DNA of 6,987 nt from JBNKWA01 sp050299555. GTDB lineage: Bacteria; Pseudomonadota; Alphaproteobacteria; Rhodobacterales; Rhodobacteraceae. The stretch is from the NCBI GenBank assembly GCA_050299555.1, contig JBNKWA010000048.1, positions 1 through 6,987 on the forward strand. Reading direction: 5' to 3'. The notes under the pieces are model-generated. The model was not told the DNA's origin and did no database searches. It saw only the letters and a program-made list of their open reading frames with translations. A program made the position numbers and the translations under genes. Below, in pieces: positions 1-4,821 of this stretch; within the stretch, counting starts at the first letter, position 1; each line of letters begins with the position of its first letter.

Positions 1-269
1 TGGGTGAACTGCGTGAACGACGAGGTGTTGTTCACCAGGGCATCGAAATCGGGAAAGCTCACCACCGCCAGCTCGTTGCCCGCCGTACCGCCGGCATCGC
101 GCTCGAACAGCAGCCGGTACTGGCCGTCGAACCAGGCGCCGCCGATCGAGAAGGCCGGATCGATGTCGATCTGGGTGAACTGGGTCAGCGACGTGGTGTT
201 GTTCACCAGGGCATCGAAATCGGGAAAGGTCACCAAAGCCAGCTCGTTGCCCGCCGTACCGCCAGCATC
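1..269. repeat. 171-bp in-frame tandem repeat (about 1.6 copies visible)
   Basis: Bases 1-98 match bases 172-269 at a constant offset of 171. The longest identical stretch covers roughly 24-57 against 195-228, and a second long identical run covers about 68-92 against 239-263. Differences are few and scattered, so the copies are recent duplicates or are kept alike by gene conversion. The array probably continues past the left edge. Confidence 0.85.
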
Positions 270-368
270 ACGCTCGAAGAGAAGCGAAACGGTGGATGCC
301 CATGCCGGCACCACCGGCAGGCCCGCCAACATCGCTGCCGCGGCCAGCCGCACTGCATGAACTCTCAT
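1..368 (-). CDS. Exported 57-residue-repeat protein, N-terminal part (runs off left edge)
   Basis: The first 122 codons of a minus-strand gene are visible; the end lies outside the window. The start ATG (366-368) follows a G-rich ribosome site (GGGGGG, ending 5 bases before the ATG). Residues 1-24 look like a Sec signal peptide: Arg-2 and Arg-7, a hydrophobic Ala/Leu core, and a PAWA cleavage site before Ser-25. The mature part is a tandem repeat with an exact period of 57 residues (171 bp). The LLFERDAGGTAGNELA block begins at residue 29 and recurs at residue 86, and FPDFDALVNNT recurs at the same spacing; about 33 of 37 comparable residues are identical. The repeat has no cysteines and is rich in Asp, Phe and Gly, which would suit an extracellular beta-rich repeat. 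I do not recognise a named family. The neighbouring divergent gene encodes a VPLPA-CTERM protein, so this one may also end in such a sorting tail, but that part is not visible. Function unknown. Confidence 0.8.
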   Translation of the reverse strand, partial: MRVHAVRLAAAAMLAGLPVVPAWASTVSLLFERDAGGTAGNELALVTFPDFDALVNNTTSLTQFTQIDIDPAFSIGGAWFDGQYRLLFERDAGGTAGNELAVVSFPDFDALVNNTSSFTQFT

Positions 369-556
369 GTCACCCCCCAGCAACGGAAAGAAGTAGAAGC
401 ATGCACCCGTCCCGCAGGATAGCATGACCAACGGCAATCCCGCATCTTTTCTTGAAGAACGCTGCCGGGTTGCCGGCCAAGGGACCGGCGCCAGGATCGC
501 GATGGGTGAATTCGAGCTCCGCAGGCTGCGGTGCCGACCCTCACCAACCTTGCGGG

Positions 557-572
557 TTAACCCCAAGTTAAC
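557..572 (+). promoter_or_regulatory. CtrA-type binding box 1 (TTAA-N7-TTAAC)
   Basis: TTAA (557-560), seven bases, then TTAAC (568-572): a perfect match to the full CtrA consensus TTAA-N7-TTAAC. The left half also forms a 10-bp palindrome, GGGTTAACCC (554-563). It lies about 120 bp upstream of the VPLPA-CTERM gene and about 190 bp upstream of the divergent repeat-protein gene. The match is seen directly; binding by CtrA is inferred. Confidence 0.65.
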
Positions 573-631
573 GCGGCAATTGACTTTTTGGCCGCCACAG
601 GGCAGAACAGAGGCAGGTGCAGTTGCGCCCG

Positions 632-648
632 TTAACGGTTCCTTAACC
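632..648 (+). promoter_or_regulatory. CtrA-type binding box 2 (TTAA-N7-TTAACC)
   Basis: TTAA (632-635), seven bases, then TTAACC (643-648): a second perfect CtrA full box, exactly 75 bp after the first. It sits about 45-60 bp before the likely start codon of the VPLPA-CTERM gene, where an activator box overlapping a -35 region would be expected. The best -10-like hexamer downstream is TGTAGC at 670-675, which is a weak match. Confidence 0.65.
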
Positions 649-695
649 AGTACGCCCGAGTTGTGGCGGTGTAGCGAGTTCAGATGGGGCACATG

Positions 696-1490
696 ATGAA
701 ACGACTTCTTGCGGCGGTCATATTGGCCGCTGTTCCTGTTTTCGGACAGGCGGCGACCTTTTCCATAGACAACGTGACAGGCGTCTGGTCCTCGGTCGAG
801 GCACGCGGAAATGCCGGCCGCGTCGCCGGTGTCGGCACCAACCGGATTTCCTGGGGCCGGCCGTTCGCGGGCCCGCTGAACCCCGGCATGGAGAAAAGCT
901 CGTACCGGTTCAACGGCCTGACCGCGGATCCGACCCGGGCCGGCCAATCGGTCAACCTCGGCCGCTTCACCCACAACAATTTCGAGATCACCGGCAAGAC
1001 GCTGAAGCACGCCATCCTCGACGTGGTGATCAACGGCGTCTGGCGCGACGGCGGCATTACCCAGGCGTTCACGCTGGTGACCCAGTTCGCCTTCAACCAC
1101 AATGAAACCCCGAACCATCCCAAGTCGGGAAGCTGCGCCTTCGGCGTGCCGCCCTGCGCCGACGTGGTGACACCGACCCAGAATGCGGGCCAGACCGCGA
1201 CGTTCGACGTCAACGGCAAGACCTTCGAATTCGTGCAGACCGGCTTTCTCGGCATCGGCAGCCAGTTCGTGACCCGCGAGGGCAAGCGCAACCGGGCGGT
1301 CTTCCAGGGCCGGTTTCACCGGGTGAAATCGCCGAACCCGCCCACCGACGAGCCGCCCACCGACGAGCCGCCGGTCTACGAGCCGCCCACCGACGAGCCG
1401 CCCCTGGCACCGGTGCCGCTGCCCGCCTCGGCCGCGCTGCTTGGGGTCGGGCTGGCCGCGCTGGGCCTCGGCCGCCGCCGGGCCGGATAG
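696..1490 (+). CDS. THxN-family exported protein with VPLPA-CTERM sorting domain
   Basis: Surface or extracellular protein of about 264 residues. The chosen start (696) has GGGG at 686-689 six bases upstream and opens directly with a compact signal peptide (Lys-2, Arg-3, hydrophobic core, GQAA cleavage near residue 20). In-frame ATGs at 684 and 693 are alternatives with poorer ribosome sites. The globular part (about 21-210) contains GRFTHNNFEI around 90-98, the THxN signature of the PEP-CTERM-associated THxN family, preceded by the usual GT-x-IxWG and SSYRFNG segments. Two cysteines (147, 154) could form a disulfide. Residues 215-239 are a proline-rich stalk of PPTDE repeats. The tail is VPLPA (240-244), a hydrophobic helix and Arg-Arg-Arg (260-262). 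This is the VPLPA-CTERM sorting signal, known in Rhodobacterales to be processed by exosortase D. No exosortase gene is in the window. The molecular function of the THxN domain is unknown. The two upstream CtrA-type boxes suggest cell-cycle or motility-linked control. Confidence 0.9.
   Translation: MKRLLAAVILAAVPVFGQAATFSIDNVTGVWSSVEARGNAGRVAGVGTNRISWGRPFAGPLNPGMEKSSYRFNGLTADPTRAGQSVNLGRFTHNNFEITGKTLKHAILDVVINGVWRDGGITQAFTLVTQFAFNHNETPNHPKSGSCAFGVPPCADVVTPTQNAGQTATFDVNGKTFEFVQTGFLGIGSQFVTREGKRNRAVFQGRFHRVKSPNPPTDEPPTDEPPVYEPPTDEPPLAPVPLPASAALLGVGLAALGLGRRRAG
1338..1397 (+). repeat. Four 15-bp repeats encoding the PPTDE stalk
   Basis: Four head-to-tail units of CCGCCCACCGACGAG begin at 1338, 1353, 1368 and 1383. 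Units 1, 2 and 4 are identical; unit 3 reads CCGCCGGTCTACGAG (PPVYE). The units are in frame and form the spacer between the THxN domain and the sorting tail, so copy number could vary without frameshift. Confidence 0.9.
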
Positions 1491-1522
1491 GTCACGGCAC
1501 CATTCCTGAAAGCTACCGGGAT

Positions 1523-1551
1523 GAGAGGGGTTCGCCCCTCTCGTTTCGTTT
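1523..1551 (+). terminator. Rho-independent terminator of the VPLPA-CTERM gene
   Basis: A perfect 8-bp stem, GAGAGGGG (1523-1530) and CCCCTCTC (1535-1542), closes a TTCG tetraloop and is followed by the T-rich GTTTCGTTT. It lies 32 bases after the stop codon at 1490. The opposite gene ends at 1569, so the hairpin sits between convergent genes. On the minus strand no T run follows it, so it should act mainly on the plus-strand transcript. Confidence 0.88.
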
Positions 1552-1568
1552 GCGGTCCCCGGAAACGC

Positions 1569-2531
1569 TCAGACCACCCGCGACGGGCAGGGCCTGCCGG
1601 CGAAATGCGCCTCGAGATTGTCCACCGCCAGCATCCCCATGGCGGTGCGCGTCTGCACCGTGGCCGAGCCCAGATGCGGCAGCAGCGTCACGTTCTTCAG
1701 CGCCATCAGCCGCGCCGGCACCCTCGGCTCGTCGAAATACACGTCCAGCCCGGCGCCGGCGATCCGCCCGCCCTCCAGCATCGCCACCAGCGCCTCCTCG
1801 TCCACGACGTCGCCGCGGGCGGTGTTGACGAGATAGGCCCCGGGCTTCATCAGCGCCAGCCGCTCGGCCGAGATCAGCTTGCGGTTCGCCGGCCCGCCGG
1901 GGATGTGCAGCGAGATCACGTCCGCCTCGGCCATCACCGCCTCGATCGTCGGCCGCGCCTCGGCCCCCGGCACACCCGGATCCGCCACCGCCGAACGGTT
2001 GAAATAGATCACCCGCATGCCCAGCGCATGGCAGCGCGTCGCCACCGCCTTGCCGATGCGCCCCATGCCGACGATGCCCAGCACCTTGCCCTGCACGCCC
2101 ATGCCGAGGAACGAGGTCGGCCCGAACCCCTCCCAGCCGCCGGCCCGCAGCAGCGTCTCGAACTCATAGGCCCGCCGGGTGGCGGCAAGGATCAAGAGTA
2201 GCGCGATATCGGCGGTGGCGTCGGTCAGCACGTCCGGGGTGTTGCAGATCGCCACCCCCTCGGCCCGCGCCGCCTCGATGTCGATATTGTTGTAACCCAC
2301 CGCGAAGGTGGCCACGATCCCGGCCCGCCGGCGGCCCTCGGCCTTCAGCATCGCCGCGTCGAACGGGTCGGTGACGGTGCCGAGGATGCCGTCCGCCTCC
2401 TGCATCGCCCGCATCAGCCGCGCCCGGTCGAACTGGCTGTCATCGGGGTTGAGCGTGACCTCGAACAGCGTCTTCAGCCGCGCCTCGACCGCCTCCGGCA
2501 TCCGCCGGGTCACCACCACCTTCGGCGCCAT
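1569..2531 (-). CDS. D-isomer-specific 2-hydroxyacid dehydrogenase (glyoxylate/hydroxypyruvate reductase-like)
   Basis: Cytoplasmic NAD(P)H-dependent oxidoreductase of 320 residues, the normal length of the family. It interconverts 2-ketoacids (typically glyoxylate or hydroxypyruvate) and D-2-hydroxyacids. Visible features: the substrate-loop segment VGYNNID (78-84), the dinucleotide-binding GMGRIG (155-160), and the catalytic triad Arg-239 (NTARGD), Glu-268 (FDEPR) and His-286 (LPHLGSAT). The residues after the second Rossmann strand are Asn-178, Arg-179, Ser-180 rather than an acidic residue, as in NADPH-preferring glyoxylate reductases; cofactor choice is inferred from this. The start ATG (2529-2531) has a strong G-rich ribosome site and lies 13 bases after the csaA stop, so the two genes are probably co-transcribed. 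The exact substrate cannot be told from sequence alone; the closest named families are GyaR and GhrB. Confidence 0.93.
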   Translation of the reverse strand: MAPKVVVTRRMPEAVEARLKTLFEVTLNPDDSQFDRARLMRAMQEADGILGTVTDPFDAAMLKAEGRRRAGIVATFAVGYNNIDIEAARAEGVAICNTPDVLTDATADIALLLILAATRRAYEFETLLRAGGWEGFGPTSFLGMGVQGKVLGIVGMGRIGKAVATRCHALGMRVIYFNRSAVADPGVPGAEARPTIEAVMAEADVISLHIPGGPANRKLISAERLALMKPGAYLVNTARGDVVDEEALVAMLEGGRIAGAGLDVYFDEPRVPARLMALKNVTLLPHLGSATVQTRTAMGMLAVDNLEAHFAGRPCPSRVV

Positions 2532-2544
2532 CGCCCGCCCCCCT

Positions 2545-2883
2545 TCAGTACAGCCGCCCGCCGTCGGGCACCCTCTGGTCGGGCCCGATCAGGACCACCT
2601 CGCCATCGGCATCCGGCACGCCGAGGACCAGCACCTCGGACATCACCGGCCCGATCTGCCGGGGCGGAAAGTTGACCACCGCCAGCACCTGCCGGCCCAC
2701 CAGCGCCTCGGGGTCGTAATGGCGGGTCAGCTGGGCCGAGGACCGCTTCTCGCCAAGCTCGTCGCCGAAATCGACCCAAAGCTTCAGCGCCGGCTTGCGC
2801 GCCTCGGGAAAGGGCTCGGCCCGGCTGACGGTGCCAACCCGGATCTCCACCGCCTGAAAGTCGTCATAGGTGATCGCCGCCAT
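2545..2883 (-). CDS. csaA: CsaA-type tRNA-binding protein
   Basis: A small single-domain OB-fold protein of 112 residues, close to the usual 110 for Bacillus CsaA. The family binds tRNA and has been described as an export-related chaperone acting on unfolded pre-proteins as a homodimer; its role in alphaproteobacteria is not established. Family motifs are present in order: VEIRVGTV (12-19), FPEARKPALKLWVDFG (25-40), SSAQLT (48-53), NFPPRQIG (71-78) and SEVLVLG (82-88). The domain resembles the C-terminal tRNA-binding domain of methionyl-tRNA synthetase, but nothing else of a synthetase is attached. The start ATG (2881-2883) follows a purine-rich GGGGAGGG ribosome site 4 bases upstream. It is the first gene of a probable two-gene unit with the downstream dehydrogenase. 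I see no recognisable promoter in the very GC-rich DNA upstream. Confidence 0.93.
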   Translation of the reverse strand: MAAITYDDFQAVEIRVGTVSRAEPFPEARKPALKLWVDFGDELGEKRSSAQLTRHYDPEALVGRQVLAVVNFPPRQIGPVMSEVLVLGVPDADGEVVLIGPDQRVPDGGRLY

Positions 2884-3045
2884 CGGTCCCTCCCCGCCCT
2901 GTCCCCCGCGGTTACGGCAATTCGGCGCATTGGGGAACCCCTGGGCCGCCGCGCCCGCGGGGTGCGCATTCGCGCGCGCCGTTCTGCCATGCCCGACGGC
3001 GGCAACCGGCGTCAGGGTGGCGAAGGCCGCGCCCCGACGAAGCGG

Positions 3046-3072
3046 CCGGGTCGAGGGCCGCGCCCGACCCGG
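3046..3072. repeat. Inverted repeat (8-bp arms)
   Basis: CCGGGTCG (3046-3053) and CGACCCGG (3065-3072) are perfect inverted arms around an 11-base loop. No T run follows on either strand, so it is not a standard terminator. Confidence 0.6.
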
Positions 3073-3123
3073 GGCCTCCGGCTCGGATGATGGGGTATCG
3101 TGCCCTCAGCCCGCAGCGAGTAG

Positions 3124-3143
3124 GATGGGTGCTCGCACCCATC
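3124..3143. repeat. Stem-loop GATGGGTG-CTCG-CACCCATC
   Basis: Perfect 8-bp arms (3124-3131, 3136-3143) around a CTCG loop, preceded by GTAG. The form GTAGGATGGGT...ACCCATC resembles short dispersed palindromic elements that I recall from proteobacterial intergenic regions; whether this one is repeated in this genome cannot be seen here. It lies about 130 bp downstream of the SRPBCC stop codon. Confidence 0.65.
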
Positions 3144-3157
3144 TTCCGGCGCCCGCC

Positions 3158-3185
3158 GGGCGACCGGCCCCCGGGCCGGTCGCCT
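3158..3185. repeat. Long GC stem-loop (about 12-bp arms)
   Basis: GCGACCGGCCC (3160-3170) and GGGCCGGTCGC (3173-3183) are perfect inverted arms, extended outward by a G-C pair (3159/3184) and a G-T wobble (3158/3185). In RNA this gives a very stable hairpin with a tetraloop. It lies 15 bases after the previous stem-loop. No T run flanks it. Confidence 0.65.
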
Positions 3186-3273
3186 CGGGCCGGGGCCTGT
3201 GGCGAACGCCTGCCCTTCGGGAACACCGGTCCCGGCTCGGCTTGGCTCGCCCCGCGCGGCCGTACGGCGGCCG

Positions 3274-3777
3274 TCAATCCTGTCCGCCACCGCTGCGTTC
3301 CGCCGCCTGCCGGGCGGCCTCGGCGTAACTGCCGAACGTCACCGGCATGCCGCCTTCGAAGCTTTCGCGCATCGCCTCGGCGGCGTCGCCAAAGCGCTCC
3401 AGGTCGCGGTGCTCGAACCGCACCCGCGTGCCGGCGCCCTCGGCGGTGAAGGTCACCTCGATCGTGGTGTGCAGCGACGGATCGAAGGTCCAGTCGGCGC
3501 TGATCTGCCAGTCCAGCACCAGCCGCCGCCCCGGCTCATAGACGATCACCCGCCCCCATTCGCAGGTGGACCCGTCGCTGCCGATCTCGTACCAGCGCCC
3601 GCCGGCCCGGGGTTCCAGGCTCACGCTGGCCAGCGCCGCCGGCCCGATCTTGAACTGCCTCGGCCACCAGGCGTCCATGGTGTCGGCGTAAAGCGCGAAG
3701 GCCCGCTCGGGCGGCAGCGGCACCACCACCTCGCCGCGGACGCTGACCGGCCGCGCGGGCCGTGTGTCAGGGTGCAT
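3274..3777 (-). CDS. SRPBCC-domain protein (AHSA1-like), partner of the ArsR regulator
   Basis: A 167-residue protein consisting of one SRPBCC (START/Bet v 1-like) helix-grip domain of the AHSA1 type. These bind hydrophobic ligands in a deep cavity; the ligand here is unknown. Family-like segments: VVVPLPPERAFALYADTMDAWWP near the N-terminus (18-39), GGRWYEIG (59-66), WGRVIVYEPGRRLVLDW (74-90) and the C-terminal helix from about 131. I start it at 3777 because a ribosome site GGAGG (3787-3791) sits 9 bases upstream and homology begins right after. A longer frame from 3837 would add 20 Arg/Pro-rich residues that overlap the upstream gene. The start codon lies inside the end of the ArsR gene (11-base overlap), implying translational coupling and a shared transcript. 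ArsR-SRPBCC pairs are common in alphaproteobacteria, but their physiological role is mostly undetermined. Confidence 0.88.
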   Translation of the reverse strand: MHPDTRPARPVSVRGEVVVPLPPERAFALYADTMDAWWPRQFKIGPAALASVSLEPRAGGRWYEIGSDGSTCEWGRVIVYEPGRRLVLDWQISADWTFDPSLHTTIEVTFTAEGAGTRVRFEHRDLERFGDAAEAMRESFEGGMPVTFGSYAEAARQAAERSGGGQD

Positions 3778-4114
3778 CGCCTTTGTCCTCCCTGTCGTCG
3801 GCAGCGGCCCCCGCCTCCTTCGCGGCGGCCTCGGCAAAGGCGGCCAGCGCCTCGTCCCAAACCTGGCCGAGCCAGCGCCGGACCGGCATCAGCCCGGCCG
3901 GATCGAGGCGATAGATGCGGCTTGTGCCGCTGGCCTCGTCGGTCACCAGTCGCGCCGCCTTCAGCACCTTGAGATGTTGCGACACCGCCGGGCGGCTGAC
4001 CGGCAGGCCGCGGGCGATCTCGCCGACCGCCGCCGGCCGTTTCGCGACCCGCTCGAAGACCGCGCGGCGGGTGGGGTCGGAGAGGGCGGCAAGGGCGCTT
4101 TCTACGTTAGCCAT
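3767..4114 (-). CDS. ArsR/SmtB-family winged-helix transcriptional repressor
   Basis: A 115-residue DNA-binding protein. The start-proximal ALSDPTRRAVFERV (9-23) is the standard first helix. The helix-turn-helix is IARGLPVSRPAVSQHLKVLKAARLV (33-57), with recognition helix around 40-52, followed by the wing segment SGTSRIYRL (62-70). No cysteine is present, so the alpha3 CxC metal site of classical ArsR/SmtB sensors is absent. This subgroup is usually found beside SRPBCC genes, and its inducer is unknown. The C-terminus is Ala/Glu-rich and acidic. It is the first gene of an overlapping two-gene operon with the SRPBCC gene. A palindrome, GTAAG-N6-CTTAC, lies 9-24 bases before the start codon and is the likely autoregulatory operator. 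The start is fixed by the conserved N-terminus, although only a weak ribosome site (GGTAAG) precedes it. Confidence 0.93.
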   Translation of the reverse strand: MANVESALAALSDPTRRAVFERVAKRPAAVGEIARGLPVSRPAVSQHLKVLKAARLVTDEASGTSRIYRLDPAGLMPVRRWLGQVWDEALAAFAEAAAKEAGAAADDREDKGDAP

Positions 4115-4119
4115 CGCTT

Positions 4120-4149
4120 ACCGTAAGTTCGTGCTTACCTAAAAGTCAA
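4120..4149 (-). promoter_or_regulatory. Probable arsR promoter
   Basis: On the minus strand TTGACT (4149-4144) is a good -35 hexamer. With an 18-base spacer the -10 is TACGGT (4125-4120), a modest match. Transcription would then begin at or within a base or two of the start codon (4114), giving a leaderless or nearly leaderless mRNA. The -35 is convincing and the -10 is less so. Confidence 0.5.
4123..4138. promoter_or_regulatory. Palindromic ArsR operator GTAAG-N6-CTTAC
   Basis: Perfect 5-bp arms (4123-4127 and 4134-4138) around six bases. It covers most of the spacer and the start of the -10 of the proposed promoter, which suits repression by steric block. A further CTTACC at 4117-4122 repeats one half in direct orientation. 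Binding by the adjacent ArsR protein is inferred from position and symmetry. Confidence 0.6.
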
Positions 4150-4260
4150 GCCCCGGGCCGCCGCCGGGATGGTGCCCGCCGCCGCGCCGATTGCCGGTCG
4201 CAGCCACGCGTCCCCACTGGCGTTAACACTTTTGTCGTTTGAATTCAGCCGGATAACCAT

Positions 4261-4278
4261 GCGTCCCCGTGGGGACGC
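4261..4278. repeat. Palindrome copy A (GCGTCCCC-GT-GGGGACGC)
   Basis: Perfect 8-bp arms around GT. The 20 bases 4261-4280 are identical to 4353-4372. Confidence 0.75.
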
Positions 4279-4320
4279 CCCGGGATTGCCCATAAGAAGG
4301 ATCGCGCCCGGCCGCTCGTC

Positions 4321-4348
4321 TCGCGTCCCTGCGAGATCCCGGACGCGA
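4321..4348. repeat. Related inverted repeat TCGCGTCC-N12-GGACGCGA
   Basis: Perfect 8-bp arms (4321-4328, 4341-4348) around a 12-base loop. It shares the GCGTCC/GGACGC core with the two flanking palindromes. Confidence 0.65.
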
Positions 4349-4350
4349 TC

Positions 4351-4372
4351 GGGCGTCCCCGTGGGGACGCCC
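4351..4372. repeat. Palindrome copy B (10-bp arms)
   Basis: GGGCGTCCCC (4351-4360), GT, GGGGACGCCC (4363-4372). It is the longer of two near-identical palindromes 92 bp apart and starts 18 bases beyond the stop codon of the 129-residue gene. In RNA it would form a strong hairpin with a short loop, but no U tract follows. Confidence 0.75.
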
Positions 4373-4389
4373 TCCGGTTGGCTGCCGGC

Positions 4390-4779
4390 CTACTCGTCGC
4401 CGGGTGGCCGCGCGCGGCGGATCTCGTCGGCGATCTGGGTCGCGGCACGGGCATTGGCCGCCTCGGCCTTCGCCGCCAGGGCGTGGATCCGCTCCAGCAC
4501 CTCGGCGGCCGCGTCGGTACCGGCCAGCGCCGCCGGCAGCAGCGCCTCGATCACCGTCAGCTCTAGGTCGAACCAGTCCTTGAACCGGGCGGCAGCGCCG
4601 CGGCAGGCCGCATCCAGCGCCGCCCGGTTGCTGGCCCGCTGCGCCGCGTCTGGACCGGCGCCCGCGTCCCCATGCGGCGGCGGCGCCGGCACCGCCTCGG
4701 CCAGCGCCATCAGCGACGCCAGCCGCTCGGGGTCGATCCCGCCGGGGCCGAAGCCGAAACCGTTGCCGCCACTGGCCAT
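4390..4779 (-). CDS. Hypothetical Ala-rich helical protein, 129 residues
   Basis: I do not recognise a family. The frame is strongly supported as coding: nearly every codon ends in G or C, the start ATG (4777-4779) has GGGAG 7 bases upstream, and it begins 42 bases after the stop of the YbjN gene on the same strand. The N-terminus (1-15) is Gly/Phe-rich and flexible (GGNGFGFGPGG). Residues 15-31 form a probable helix, 32-45 a Pro/Gly-rich linker, and 46-123 a long, probably helical, Ala-rich region with one aromatic cluster (FKDWFDLEL, 66-74). There is a single Cys (59). No signal peptide, membrane segment or catalytic motif is evident, so a small cytoplasmic helical protein is most likely. 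Long open frames on the opposite strand across the same DNA are shadows of its GC bias. Confidence 0.72.
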   Translation of the reverse strand: MASGGNGFGFGPGGIDPERLASLMALAEAVPAPPPHGDAGAGPDAAQRASNRAALDAACRGAAARFKDWFDLELTVIEALLPAALAGTDAAAEVLERIHALAAKAEAANARAATQIADEIRRARPPGDE

Positions 4780-4821
4780 GCCGCCGCTCCCGCCATGGGG
4801 CGGTCCGCCGCCGCCCCGGGG

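Larger units (their letters stand above)
369..683. other. Gene-free divergent regulatory region
   Basis: About 315 bp separate two divergent exported-protein genes. It is clearly more AT-rich between 550 and 650 than the surrounding coding DNA. It holds two CtrA-type boxes (listed separately) and a TTGACT hexamer at 580-585 that could serve as a -35 element for the rightward gene. The best -10 17-18 bases later (around 603-609) is poor. For the leftward gene a TATCCT hexamer lies on the minus strand near 411-420, but no matching -35 is seen. Open frames in this region have no coding-like composition and are not annotated. Confidence 0.6.
2884..3273. other. 390-bp GC-rich spacer without a convincing gene
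   Basis: Several open frames cross this stretch on both strands, but they are Arg/Gly/Pro-rich, have no ribosome site and read straight through the hairpins, so I regard them as non-coding. It contains at least three stem-loops, listed separately. No promoter for csaA and no terminator with a T run for the SRPBCC gene could be recognised. Confidence 0.6.
4150..4389. other. Intergenic spacer with palindrome cluster and AT-rich patch
   Basis: About 240 bp between the arsR promoter and the end of the 129-residue gene. It has an AT-rich patch (about 4222-4258, including a single GTTAAC) and three GCGTCC/GGACGC inverted repeats listed separately. Open frames across it on either strand are extensions of shadow frames and lack start signals. 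No T-run terminator is seen for the upstream minus-strand gene. Confidence 0.55.

Noticed and set aside
580..609. TTGACT as -35 of a sigma70-type promoter for the VPLPA-CTERM gene
   Set aside because: The -35 is good, but no acceptable -10 is found 16-18 bases downstream; mentioned only as a possibility in the spacer entry.
424..696. Plus-strand open frame between the two exported-protein genes
   Set aside because: It would run through both CtrA-type boxes, lacks GC-biased third positions and has no recognisable domain; non-coding is more likely.
2308..3090. 260-codon plus-strand open frame antisense to csaA and the dehydrogenase
   Set aside because: It overlaps two clearly identified genes and its translation has no protein-like pattern.
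2912..3277. Possible small gene in the csaA-SRPBCC gap
   Set aside because: Arg/Gly/Pro-rich translation, no ribosome site, and it reads through the stem-loops at 3124-3185.
4261..4372. CRISPR-like repeat pair
   Set aside because: Only two identical 20-mers with a 72-base interval that contains a related palindrome; no regular array and no cas genes.
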